Assembly (NCBI RefSeq): GCF_000241345.1 | Contig: NZ_BAED01000063.1 | Location: forward strand, 1 to 64,000 | Origin: Gordonia amarae NBRC 15530 | Lineage (GTDB): Bacteria > Actinomycetota > Actinomycetes > Mycobacteriales > Mycobacteriaceae | Length of the DNA: 64,000 bases | Direction of reading: 5' to 3' | Part shown: in pieces, positions 51,752 to 59,689 of the stretch | Layout of the letters: each line of letters starts with the position of its first letter | How positions within the stretch are numbered: the first letter of the stretch is position 1 | Position numbers and translations under genes: made by a program | The notes under the pieces: generated by a model | Told to the model about the DNA's origin: nothing | Database searches by the model: none | What the model saw: only the letters and a program-made list of their open reading frames with translations

Positions 51752-52082
51752 CGTCGCTCATTCGGCGCTTCGGCTTGTCCACCCGCGACGGCAGTAGGGC
51801 GACGCGATCCTCCGCGCGGGCCCGTATCACTGCGAGTTCCGCACGATCGGCAGCACCGAACAATGGCACACCGGCGATGGCTGCCACGCTGAGCACGTTC
51901 CCGACCGCCACTGAGGGCGCACCGTTCTCGATCTGCGTGATCGTGTAGCGCGAGACACCCGCAGCACGAGCCAGGTCGGCGCCGGTCCACCGCTTCTCGA
52001 TGCGGGCAGCGCGAACCTGGGCACCCAGAACGCGCAGCGCCTCCCGGGCAGCGGGATGCAGACTCGGTTCCTGTCTACCCAC
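51735..52082 (-). CDS. hipB: HipB-type antitoxin and repressor
   Basis: 115 residues from GTG 52082; the open frame continues to a TTG at 52088. The Xre/Cro helix-turn-helix (about 25-75) reads GAQVRAARIEKRWTGADLAR, AAGVSRYTITQIENG and ends LSVAAIAGV. It should neutralise HipA and repress the pair's promoter. It is the first gene of the operon and overlaps hipA by 17 bp. The C-terminal tail (DKPKRRMSDDALDF) is the likely HipA contact. Confidence 0.9.
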   Translation of the reverse strand: MGRQEPSLHPAAREALRVLGAQVRAARIEKRWTGADLARAAGVSRYTITQIENGAPSVAVGNVLSVAAIAGVPLFGAADRAELAVIRARAEDRVALLPSRVDKPKRRMSDDALDF

Positions 52083-52120
52083 TATCAACTACTAATAGAT
52101 CGATCACAAGTGGTGATAGT
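52081..52120 (-). promoter_or_regulatory. Operator-like inverted repeat at the hipBA start
   Basis: ACTATCA (52081-52087) pairs with TGATAGT (52114-52120), and a smaller overlap GATCGATC lies between. HipB proteins bind paired short palindromes at their own promoter. On the minus strand TACTAT just upstream is a possible -10. The left half overlaps the GTG start. Confidence 0.45.
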
Positions 52121-52176
52121 ACCAAAGTATCGCTATACATGATGCGTCTTGGCACGCCGCGCGGACTGTGTGCAGT

Positions 52177-52255
52177 GACGCGGACGTTCTCGACATGCCC
52201 GTGGCCCTCGCACATAGACATTGCTGTCAGCTCCGATATCCGGAACTGACAGCAA
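52177..52255. repeat. ABC-F 3'-end duplication plus right-hand hipBA hairpin
   Basis: GTTCTCGACATGCCCGTG (about 52189) repeats GTTCTCGACATGCCAGTG from the ABC-F coding end (about 52302), with matching flanks. Next to it TTGCTGTCAG (52221-52230) pairs with CTGACAGCAA (52246-52255) with CCGG-like inner pairs, a relative of the hairpin at 50439-50476. Confidence 0.65.
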
Positions 52256-52278
52256 CCTTTCGGTGCCGTACAGAGAGG

Positions 52279-53940
52279 CTAGCGTTCGGTGACGTGGCCG
52301 TTCTCGACATGCCAGTGCCGGTCGGTGCGGACGATGTCGAGCATGCGGCGGTCGTGGGTGACCAGCAGGACGGTGCCGTCGTAGGAGTCCAGGGCCGATT
52401 CGAGTTGCTCGATGGCGGGCAGATCGAGGTGGTTGGTGGGTTCGTCGAGGACGAGGACGTTGACGCCGCGAGCCTGTAGCAGCGCCATGCCCGCGCGGGT
52501 GCGCTCGCCCGGGGAGAGTTCGGCGGAGGGGCGGCCGACGTGGTCGGCCTTGAGCCCGAATTTGGCGAGCAGGGTGCGGATGTCGGCGATAGTCATGTCG
52601 GGCATCAATTGTTCGAAGCGGTCAGTCAGTGTTTCGGGGCCGTTGAATTGTCCACGCGCCTGGTCGATCTCGCCGATGGCGACGTTGGTGCCGAGAGTGG
52701 CGGATCCTTCGTCAGGTGCCGTGTGCCCCAACAGGACCCGCAGCAACGTCGTCTTGCCCGCGCCGTTGGGGCCGGTGATACCGATCCGTTCGCCCGCGTT
52801 CACCTGCAGCGACACCGGCCCGAAGGTGAAATCCCCTTGCCGCACAACGGCATTGTTCAGCGTCGCGACCACCGAACTCGAGCGCGGCGCGGTACCGATA
52901 CTGAATTCGAGCACCCATTCCTTACGCGGCTCCTCCACTTCGTCGAGGCGCGCGATGCGGCTTTCCATCTGCCGCACCTTCTGCGCCTGCTTCTCACTCG
53001 ATTCGGTGGCGGCGCGGCGCTTCATCTTGTCATTGTCGGGGGCCTTGCGGATCGCGTTGCGCACACCCTGACTCGACCATTCGCGTTGTTTACGGGCGCG
53101 GGCGACGAGATCGGCCTTCTGTTCGGCGAACTCCTCGTACGCCTCCCGCTTGTGCCGGCGGGCCACCTCGCGTTCTTCGAGGTAGCTGTCGTAGCCACCG
53201 CCGTAGACGGTGTTGGTGTGCTGGGCGAGGTCGAGTTCGAGGACGCGGGTCACGCTGCGGGAGAGGAACTCCCGGTCGTGGCTGACCAGCACCACGCCGC
53301 CGCGCAGGCCGCGCACCACGTCTTCGAGCCGGGCCAGACCGTCGAGGTCGAGGTCGTTGGTGGGTTCGTCGAGCAGCACGATGTCGAAACGCGAACACAG
53401 CAGCGCGGCCAGCCCGACACGCGCCGCCTGCCCACCCGAGAGCGAGGTCATCAGCGCGGAGCCGGGATCGATACCCTCGGCATCGAGACCGAGTTCGGTG
53501 AGGACCGCGGGCAGCCGCTCGTCGAGGTCCGCGGCACCGGTGGCAAGCCAGTGATCGAGGGCGGCAGCGTAGACGTCGTTGGGATCGTCGGCGCCCGGGG
53601 CGGCCGGTTCCGACAGCGCCTGCGCGGCGGCGTCCATCCGTCGCGTGGCGTCGGCACAGCCGGTGCGCCGGGCCACGTACTGCGCGACGGTCTCCCCGGC
53701 GACCCGTTCGTGTTCCTGCGGCAGCCAGCCGACGAACGCGTCGGGCGGGGTCCGCGACACCGTGCCCGCCAGCGGCGCCAGGTCGCCGGCCAGGACGCGC
53801 AGCAGCGTCGTCTTGCCCGCGCCGTTGGCCCCGACCACCCCGATGACGTCGCCGGGAGCCACGGTCAGATCGAGATTGTCGAACAGGACGCGGTGGGCGT
53901 AACCACCGGCGAGGCCCTTGGCGACGAGCGTTGCGGTCAT
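52279..53940 (-). CDS. ABC-F family ATPase
   Basis: 553 residues from ATG 53940 ([20 protein letters not shown]). Two ABC domains: Walker [10 protein letters not shown] and GPNGAGKTT, signatures [12 protein letters not shown] and [12 protein letters not shown], Walker [13 protein letters not shown] and [12 protein letters not shown]. The linker between ([20 protein letters not shown] onward) is the charged helix pair that reaches the ribosome. No membrane domain. Members act on the translating ribosome, some giving antibiotic resistance. A longer frame adds 12 unlikely residues. Ends next to a duplicated copy of its own 3' end. Confidence 0.93.
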   Translation of the reverse strand: MTATLVAKGLAGGYAHRVLFDNLDLTVAPGDVIGVVGANGAGKTTLLRVLAGDLAPLAGTVSRTPPDAFVGWLPQEHERVAGETVAQYVARRTGCADATRRMDAAAQALSEPAAPGADDPNDVYAAALDHWLATGAADLDERLPAVLTELGLDAEGIDPGSALMTSLSGGQAARVGLAALLCSRFDIVLLDEPTNDLDLDGLARLEDVVRGLRGGVVLVSHDREFLSRSVTRVLELDLAQHTNTVYGGGYDSYLEEREVARRHKREAYEEFAEQKADLVARARKQREWSSQGVRNAIRKAPDNDKMKRRAATESSEKQAQKVRQMESRIARLDEVEEPRKEWVLEFSIGTAPRSSSVVATLNNAVVRQGDFTFGPVSLQVNAGERIGITGPNGAGKTTLLRVLLGHTAPDEGSATLGTNVAIGEIDQARGQFNGPETLTDRFEQLMPDMTIADIRTLLAKFGLKADHVGRPSAELSPGERTRAGMALLQARGVNVLVLDEPTNHLDLPAIEQLESALDSYDGTVLLVTHDRRMLDIVRTDRHWHVENGHVTER

Positions 53941-53978
53941 GGGTTCAATCGTCGCATCGAGCCCACACCTACCCATAA

Positions 53979-53996
53979 AGTAGAACGTGTTCTACT
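53979..53996. promoter_or_regulatory. KstR-like operator (18-bp perfect palindrome)
   Basis: AGTAGAACGTGTTCTACT is a perfect palindrome and contains TAGAACGTGTTCTA, matching the steroid-repressor KstR consensus TnnAACnnGTTnnA. It lies 45 bp upstream of the aldehyde dehydrogenase start and 39 bp from the divergent ABC-F start. No kstR gene is in the window. Confidence 0.65.
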
Positions 53997-54040
53997 ATGA
54001 ATTGTGTAGTGGGTCACAACACAAGGGAGCGCGCACTTCA

Positions 54041-55543
54041 ATGACTGAAACCGTCGAGGCCGCAACGGCCGCCATCCCCGGCGCCGGCGACCACAACCAG
54101 CTCTACCTCGGTGGGCAGTGGGTCGATCCCCACTCCGCCGCCACCCTCGAGGTCTTCTCCCCGGCCACCGGCGTGCGCGTCGGCTCCACCCCCGAGGCCG
54201 ACGCCGCCGACGTCGACGCCGCGGTCAAGGCAGCCCGCGCGAGCTTCGACTCCGGTGTGTGGAGCAGCGTCCCGCCGGCCGAACGCGCCGACGTCCTCGA
54301 CCGGGCCGCCGCGCTGATCGAGGAGCGCAGCGCCGAGATCACCGCACTCGTGTCGGCCGAGATGGGTGCACCGGCGTCGGCCGTCGCCACGCTGCAGCAG
54401 CTTCCCGGCACCGGCGTGCTGCGCGCCTACGCGCAGGCCGCCCGCGACTACGCGTGGGTCGAGTACCGCGAGGGCCTGTTCGGCGTCACCCGCGTCACCC
54501 GCGAACCGGCGGGCGTCGTCGGCGCGATCACCGCATGGAACGTGCCGCTGTTCCTGGTGTGCAACAAGTTCGGCGCCGCGCTCGCCGCCGGCTGCTCCAT
54601 CGTGCTCAAGCCCGCCCCCGAAACCCCGCTGATCGCCAACGTGCTCGCCGAGATCATGGTGGAGGCCGGCGTCCCCGAAGGTGTGATCTCGGTGGTACCG
54701 GGCGGCGCCGAGACCGGCAAAGCTCTCGTCGACCACCCCGGCGTCGACAAGATCACGTTCACCGGCTCCACCGCCGCGGGCAAGGCGATCGGCGCCTCCT
54801 GCGCGCAGAACCTCAAGCGCTGCTCGCTGGAACTCGGCGGCAAGTCGGCCGCGATCGTCCTCGACGACGTCGACATCGCCGCCCACGGCTACATGCTCGC
54901 CTTCTTCGGCCTGTTCAACACCGGCCAGGCGTGCGTCGCCCAGACCCGCGTCCTGGTGCCGCGCAGCCGCCAGGACGAGATCGTCGAGGCCATGGTGGCC
55001 GCCGCCAAGACGATGACCGTCGGCACCCCCGACGATCCGGCCGCCCAGCTCGGCCCCGTGATCAGCGAACGCCAGCGGCAGCGCATCGAGGGCTACATCG
55101 AGGCAGGCAAGGCCGCGGGCGCCACCGCAGTGCTCGACGGTGGCCGCCCAGAGGGCCTGGACAACGGATTCTTCCTCAACCCGACCATCTTCACCGGCGT
55201 CACCAACGACATGGTCATCGCACAGGAGGAGATCTTCGGCCCGGTCGTCTCTGTCATCGCCTACGACACCGTCGACGAGGCCATCGCCATCGCCAACGAC
55301 TCCGACTACGGCCTCGCCGGTTCCGTGTGGACCGCCGACGTCGAACGCGGCATCGAGATCTCCGAGAAGATCCGCACCGGCACCTTCGGCGTCAACTTCT
55401 ACGCCATCGACCCGGGATCCCCGTTCGGTGGCTACAAGAACTCCGGCATCGGCCGCGAATGCGGACCCGAGGGCCTCGAGGCCTTCATCGAACACAAGTC
55501 GACAATGCTGCCTGCGGGCTACCAGGTGCCGCAGAGTTCCTGA
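54041..55543 (+). CDS. NAD(P)-dependent aldehyde dehydrogenase
   Basis: 500 residues from ATG 54041 (MTETVEAATAAIPGAGDHNQ). Catalytic residues Asn167 (TAWNVPLF), Glu264 (LELGGKSA) and Cys298 (NTGQACVA) are present, along with FTGSTAAGK and FGGYKNSGIG. This is the class 1/2 aldehyde dehydrogenase family that oxidises aldehydes to acids. The KstR-like palindrome upstream suggests control with steroid degradation genes. Substrate unknown. It is alone in its transcription unit, followed by an AT-poor stretch before the convergent TetR gene. Confidence 0.92.
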   Translation: MTETVEAATAAIPGAGDHNQLYLGGQWVDPHSAATLEVFSPATGVRVGSTPEADAADVDAAVKAARASFDSGVWSSVPPAERADVLDRAAALIEERSAEITALVSAEMGAPASAVATLQQLPGTGVLRAYAQAARDYAWVEYREGLFGVTRVTREPAGVVGAITAWNVPLFLVCNKFGAALAAGCSIVLKPAPETPLIANVLAEIMVEAGVPEGVISVVPGGAETGKALVDHPGVDKITFTGSTAAGKAIGASCAQNLKRCSLELGGKSAAIVLDDVDIAAHGYMLAFFGLFNTGQACVAQTRVLVPRSRQDEIVEAMVAAAKTMTVGTPDDPAAQLGPVISERQRQRIEGYIEAGKAAGATAVLDGGRPEGLDNGFFLNPTIFTGVTNDMVIAQEEIFGPVVSVIAYDTVDEAIAIANDSDYGLAGSVWTADVERGIEISEKIRTGTFGVNFYAIDPGSPFGGYKNSGIGRECGPEGLEAFIEHKSTMLPAGYQVPQSS

Positions 55544-55673
55544 TCTCTGAGGATGGAACGGCCGCCGACCCGCTCTGGGACGGCGGCCGTTCCGTCAGGT
55601 CCGGAGTGGTGACGTCAGGTGATCATCTCGCCGGCGGCCCTCACTGCTCGCGACTGTCGTCGCGGTCACCTGG

Positions 55674-56282
55674 TCAGGCCGAGAGGTAGACGGTGACGGC
55701 GCCGATGAGACCGGCGCGGGCGTCGTCGAGGTTGCTGTAGGTGCCCAGGACGCGTTCGGAGGTGAGACCGCGCAGGGCGGCCGGCATCAGGGCAGCCACC
55801 TGGCGCACCCGCTCCGGGTCGACGGCCAGATCGGCGAAGGCGCGGGCGCAGGCGGCGTCCCAGCCGGGTTTCCAGGAAGCCAATTCCGCTGCCGTCAAAG
55901 GAAAGTCGCGTTCGAGCTCGGCCTGCTCGCGGGGCAGTGCGGCGCGCAGGGTTTCGATGGCCAGCGCCTCGGGCGTGCCCAGACCTGACAACATGCCGTC
56001 GACGAGGGCGGTGACCCGGTCGGCAACGGTGGCCCCGGCCTGGCTGGTGGCGGGCAGGTCGCCGCGCCGCTGCGCGGTGTGCCGCAGCACCGCCGCCCAC
56101 AGGCCGTCGATGTCGCCGAACTGGTATTTGATCGCGCCCCAGGTGACCCCCACCTCACGGGCGATGCGGTTGCCGGACACCGCCGCCGGATCGCCCGTGG
56201 CAAGCGCGACGATGGCCGTCTCGATCATGCTCTCGCGGGTGGCGACACCACGTTTGTTCGCTCTGCGCGCGGGCATGGTCAT
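55674..56282 (-). CDS. TetR-family repressor
   Basis: 202 residues from ATG 56282; ATG 56276 is an alternative. The N-terminal helix-turn-helix (about 15-62) reads RESMIETAIVALATGD, GNRIAREVGVTWGAIKYQFG and DIDGLWAAVLRHTAQR. The effector domain ends in LDDARAGLIGAVTVYLSA. It is divergent from the Rieske operon at 56398 and the gap between holds a long inverted repeat (56312-56350), so it probably represses that operon and itself. Ligand unknown. Confidence 0.88.
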   Translation of the reverse strand: MTMPARRANKRGVATRESMIETAIVALATGDPAAVSGNRIAREVGVTWGAIKYQFGDIDGLWAAVLRHTAQRRGDLPATSQAGATVADRVTALVDGMLSGLGTPEALAIETLRAALPREQAELERDFPLTAAELASWKPGWDAACARAFADLAVDPERVRQVAALMPAALRGLTSERVLGTYSNLDDARAGLIGAVTVYLSA

Positions 56283-56311
56283 GAGCGCGATCCTAGCTGG
56301 CCCACAGTTTT

Positions 56312-56350
56312 CATAGAACCCTCTTGTATTTTTTCGTAGAGGGTTCTATG
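56312..56350. promoter_or_regulatory. Operator-like inverted repeat between TetR and Rieske genes
   Basis: CATAGAACCCTCT (56312-56324) and AGAGGGTTCTATG (56338-56350) are exact 13-nt inverted repeats separated by 13 nt including TTTTTT. The TAGAAC half resembles the KstR-like half upstream of the aldehyde dehydrogenase, but the spacing is different. It is the obvious binding site for the adjacent TetR protein. Confidence 0.65.
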
Positions 56351-56397
56351 TTCAGTGGTGTTACTGCCGTCACAGCACATGCCGGAGGATGTAGCCC

Positions 56398-57480
56398 ATG
56401 GCACCGCCACCCCTGTCGATGGAGCCCACCGGTTGGTTCCAGGTCGCGTGGTCACCCGAGATCAGCGTCGGTGCGGTGCACAAGATGAAGTACTTCGGCC
56501 GCGAGATGGTGGCGTGGCGGTCGGCGTCGGGTCGGGTCTCGGTGTTCGATGCCTACTGCGAGCATCTCGGCGCCCACCTCGGCTACGGCGGTCACGTCGA
56601 CGGCGAGAATCTCGTCTGCCCGTTCCACGGCTGGGAGTGGAACGCCGAGGGCCGCAACGTCTGTGTCCCGTACGAGAATCACCCCAACAAGGGCCGCCGG
56701 ATCCGTAGCTACCCCACCGTGGAACGCAATGCGGCCGTGTGGATCTGGTACGACGTCGAGCGCCGGGAACCGTACTTCGGCGTGCCCGATATCTTCGCCG
56801 ATTTCTCAGATGGCAAGACCGCCGACGACTACTACCCACCCTTTCCCGCGGCCACCATCTACCGGCCGGGCCTCGAACTACATCCGCAGTATGTGATGGA
56901 GAACGGCGTCGACTTCGCGCATTTCAAGTTCGTGCACAAGACACCGTTCATGCCGGATTTCACGCGTCACGACTTTTCCGGCCCCGTGTCGTATGTCGAC
57001 TTCACCATCGCCTTCGAGGAGGGCGCCACCCTCGAATCCGCCACCAGCGGAGTCGAATCCATCAACGCCGGACTGGGCGTATCGGTCACCCGGAGCTGGG
57101 GCATGATCGACAACCGCACCATGCCGGCGGTCACCCCGGTCGACGAGACCACCTCGGATGTCCGGTTCACCGTGTGGATCGGCCGCAAACCCGGCGAGGA
57201 AACGGCCCCGGACATCACCGAATACGGAAAGATCATGTCGGGCTTCGTGATCGAACAGTTCGAGGCCGACATCCACATCTGGTCGCATCAGCGGTACTCC
57301 GATCCGCCGGCCCTGTCCCGCAAGGAATTCGCCGGGTTCCGGGCATTGCGCCAGTGGGCCACCCAGTTCTATCCGGAATCCGAGCCGACCGACACCCGAC
57401 CAGGAGAATCCGAGGAACTCGTCACCGTGCCGAAGTCCGAGCTCGACCGCCTCCGTGCCGCGGCATCGCTCGGCAGCTGA
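56398..57480 (+). CDS. Rieske non-heme iron oxygenase, KshA-like
   Basis: 360 residues from ATG 56398, with GGAGG upstream. The Rieske cluster ligands are Cys54-x-His56 (YCEHLG) and Cys74-x2-His77 (CPFHGWEW). The mononuclear iron site is Asp172, His175 and His180 in VDFAHFKFVHK. It belongs to the oxygenase class of KshA (3-ketosteroid 9-alpha-hydroxylase) but is shorter and diverged, so the ring hydroxylated is not certain. No reductase (KshB-like) gene is adjacent. First of three co-oriented catabolic genes controlled by the TetR site. Confidence 0.88.
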   Translation: MAPPPLSMEPTGWFQVAWSPEISVGAVHKMKYFGREMVAWRSASGRVSVFDAYCEHLGAHLGYGGHVDGENLVCPFHGWEWNAEGRNVCVPYENHPNKGRRIRSYPTVERNAAVWIWYDVERREPYFGVPDIFADFSDGKTADDYYPPFPAATIYRPGLELHPQYVMENGVDFAHFKFVHKTPFMPDFTRHDFSGPVSYVDFTIAFEEGATLESATSGVESINAGLGVSVTRSWGMIDNRTMPAVTPVDETTSDVRFTVWIGRKPGEETAPDITEYGKIMSGFVIEQFEADIHIWSHQRYSDPPALSRKEFAGFRALRQWATQFYPESEPTDTRPGESEELVTVPKSELDRLRAAASLGS

Positions 57481-57523
57481 CAACACCGCACACCTTCACC
57501 CCGATACCTTCAGGAGTTCCCCG

Positions 57524-58609
57524 ATGACCAGCACCGAGAAGGTCCGCGTATTCCAGGTCGCCACCGGCAATCTGGGTACCGAGACCATCGGCCGCATCCA
57601 GAAGCATCCCGACCTCGAACTCGTCGGCTTGCACTGCTATTCGCCGGAGAAGGTCGGCCGCGACGCGGGTGAGATCGTCGGTCTCGCGCCCCTCGGGGTC
57701 ACCGCGACCGGCACCGTCGAGGAGATCCTCGCCGCCCGACCCGACGTGCTCACCTTCCACGGGGTGTTCCCCGACGAGGATCTGTACGTGAAGGTACTGG
57801 AGGCCGGGATCAACATCGCCACCACCGCGGACTGGATCACCGGCTACCACCGCGACACCAACCATCCACATCCGTCGGGCCGCAAGGTGTCAGAACTGAT
57901 CGCCGACGCCTGCGAACGCGGCGGCTCCACGTTCTACGGAACCGGGATGAACCCGGGCCTGAACCAGATCCTGGGCATCGTGCACACCGCCGATGTGGCC
58001 GAGATCGAACACATCTCGGTCACCGAATCGGTCGACGTGTCCTGCCACCACTCGGTGGAGACCTGGAAGGCCGTCGGCTACGGCCGGCCCGCCGACGATC
58101 CGACGATCCCCGATTCGCTGTACAAGTACACGGCGGTGTTCGCCGACTCGGTGTACCTGATGGCCGACGCCTTCGGCCTCGAACTCGATGAGGTGCGGTT
58201 CATCTACGAATTGGGTGCCTGCACCAAGGATGTGGACCTGGGCTGGTATCAGCTGCCGAAGGGTTCGCTCGGTGGCAGCTACATCAGCTACCAGGGCATC
58301 GCCGACGGCGTGACCCGCATCGAGTCGAATCTCGAATGGCAGATGACCCCGCACACCGATCCGTCATGGGATATCAAGGGCTGCTACATCACCCAGATCA
58401 CCGGTGACCCGATGGTCTACAGCAAGCACATGATCTTCCCGCCCAAGGGCATGGACCTGTCGAACGTCGACAACTTCGCGAAGATCGGCATGACGGTGAC
58501 CGGTATGCCGCTGCTCAGCTCGCTGCGTTCGGTTGTCGCGGCCCGCCCGGGCATCATCACCAGCAATGACCTGCCGCTGCGGGCGTTCGCGGGACGGTTC
58601 AAGGTCTGA
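57524..58609 (+). CDS. NAD(P)-binding reductase-like protein (dihydrodipicolinate-reductase N-terminal fold)
   Basis: 361 residues from ATG 57524 (MTSTEKVRVFQVATGNLGTE), with CAGGAG 7-8 bp upstream. VATGNLGTETIGRIQ is the dinucleotide loop, and FYGTGMNPGLNQI and VTESVDVSCHHSVETWKAVGYG are family features. This family is often found in actinobacterial catabolic operons, sometimes beside Rieske oxygenases, with uncertain reaction; the DapB C-terminal domain is not clear. It is 43 bp after the oxygenase gene. Confidence 0.8.
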   Translation: MTSTEKVRVFQVATGNLGTETIGRIQKHPDLELVGLHCYSPEKVGRDAGEIVGLAPLGVTATGTVEEILAARPDVLTFHGVFPDEDLYVKVLEAGINIATTADWITGYHRDTNHPHPSGRKVSELIADACERGGSTFYGTGMNPGLNQILGIVHTADVAEIEHISVTESVDVSCHHSVETWKAVGYGRPADDPTIPDSLYKYTAVFADSVYLMADAFGLELDEVRFIYELGACTKDVDLGWYQLPKGSLGGSYISYQGIADGVTRIESNLEWQMTPHTDPSWDIKGCYITQITGDPMVYSKHMIFPPKGMDLSNVDNFAKIGMTVTGMPLLSSLRSVVAARPGIITSNDLPLRAFAGRFKV

Positions 58610-58615
58610 GCGTGC

Positions 58616-58684
58616 CCGAAACCCCACCGATGTTCCCCGGCGCGACAATTTTTGTGATGCCCAGGCATATCGGTGGGGTTTCGG
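58616..58684. repeat. Palindromic element (family D) serving as terminator
   Basis: CCGAAACCCCACCGAT (58616-58631) pairs exactly with ATCGGTGGGGTTTCGG (58669-58684). Between them AATTTTTGTGATGCCCAGGC matches AATTATTGTGATGCCAGGGC at 31453, so the two loci share one element. It separates the reductase-like gene from the enoyl-CoA hydratase. Confidence 0.8.
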
Positions 58685-58711
58685 TCGGCAACACTCGGGC
58701 AGAATGACCAG

Positions 58712-59680
58712 ATGGACCCCGACAGCCCGATCCGCATCGTCGACGCCTCGTCCGGACCGCCCGCTCCGGACGAGGTGACCTCGCTCGGGGTACCCATTGT
58801 GGCCGTCGCCGACGACCTCATCGGTACGGATGCCGAATACTGGCTGGACCGGGCCACTTTCACACTCGCCGCACACGCCACCGACGACCGGCGGACGATC
58901 ACCGTACCCGACCCGCACGCCGCGGCCGCCGGCATCGCCCGCCGGGTCACCGAATCCCCCATCACGTCGGCCACCTGCGACGACGTGCTGCGCGCCATCG
59001 ATGCCGACGGTGCGCTAGCGCCCGCCCTCACCGTCGAATCCCTCGCCTACTCGACGCTGCAGTCCGGGCCGGAGTTCGCCCGCTGGCTCGCCTCGCGTGG
59101 CCCGTCGACGTCCCGCCCCGACGAGTCCGCTCCCCTGCGCTATCACCGCGCCGGCGATACCCTGCACATCGAGTTCCACCGCCCCCGCCGCCACAATGCC
59201 TTCAACGACGGGATGCGGGCGTTGCTCATCGAGGCGCTGAACCTGGCACACCTCGACCCCTCGGTCACCGCCGTCGAGATCTCGGGAGCGGGTGGATCCT
59301 TCTGCAGCGGAGGCGATCTCGCCGATTTTGGCGGTTTCTCCGACCCCGCGTCGGCGCATCTGGCCCGGACCCGGCATTCCCCCGCACTCGGGTTGTCCGC
59401 GCTCGAGAAGCGCCTCGGCAAGGCCCTGCGCGCCCGCATCCACGGTCAGGTTCTCGGCAGCGGCCTGGAGATGGCCGCGTTCTGCGGCACCGTCACCGCC
59501 CACCCCGACGCCGTGCTCGGGCTCCCCGAACTGTCCGTCGGCCTCGTCCCGGGCGCGGGCGGAATGTTCAGCGTCCCAAGACGAATCGGCCGATGGCGGA
59601 CCGCCTACCTGGTCCTGTCGGGAGACACCATCGACGCCACCACCGCCCTCGACTGGGGCCTGATCGACGAGATCGCTTAG
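58712..59680 (+). CDS. Enoyl-CoA hydratase/isomerase with N-terminal extension
   Basis: 322 residues from ATG 58712 (MDPDSPIRIVDASSGPPAPD). Residues of about 1-130 are not crotonase-like and include VGVPIVAV-type beta elements; the crotonase domain starts near 145 (IEFHRPRRHNAFNDGMR). The oxyanion hole is in GAGGSFCSGGDLAD and the acidic LPELSVGLVPGAGGM is conserved. Typical crotonases are about 260 residues. It likely hydrates or isomerises an enoyl-CoA from a side-chain or ring-fragment pathway. It follows the family D hairpin. Confidence 0.85.
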   Translation: MDPDSPIRIVDASSGPPAPDEVTSLGVPIVAVADDLIGTDAEYWLDRATFTLAAHATDDRRTITVPDPHAAAAGIARRVTESPITSATCDDVLRAIDADGALAPALTVESLAYSTLQSGPEFARWLASRGPSTSRPDESAPLRYHRAGDTLHIEFHRPRRHNAFNDGMRALLIEALNLAHLDPSVTAVEISGAGGSFCSGGDLADFGGFSDPASAHLARTRHSPALGLSALEKRLGKALRARIHGQVLGSGLEMAAFCGTVTAHPDAVLGLPELSVGLVPGAGGMFSVPRRIGRWRTAYLVLSGDTIDATTALDWGLIDEIA

Positions 59681-59689
59681 GAACCAGCC

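Noticed and set aside
54038..55495. 485-codon minus-strand open frame
   Set aside because: Antisense shadow of aldehyde dehydrogenase; its composition (Gly/Asp/Val runs) is typical of reversed GC-rich codons.
53979..56350. One common regulator for the KstR-like box and the TetR-gap repeat
   Set aside because: Both contain TAGAAC, but half-site spacing is 2 nt in one and 13 nt in the other, so a shared repressor is not supported.
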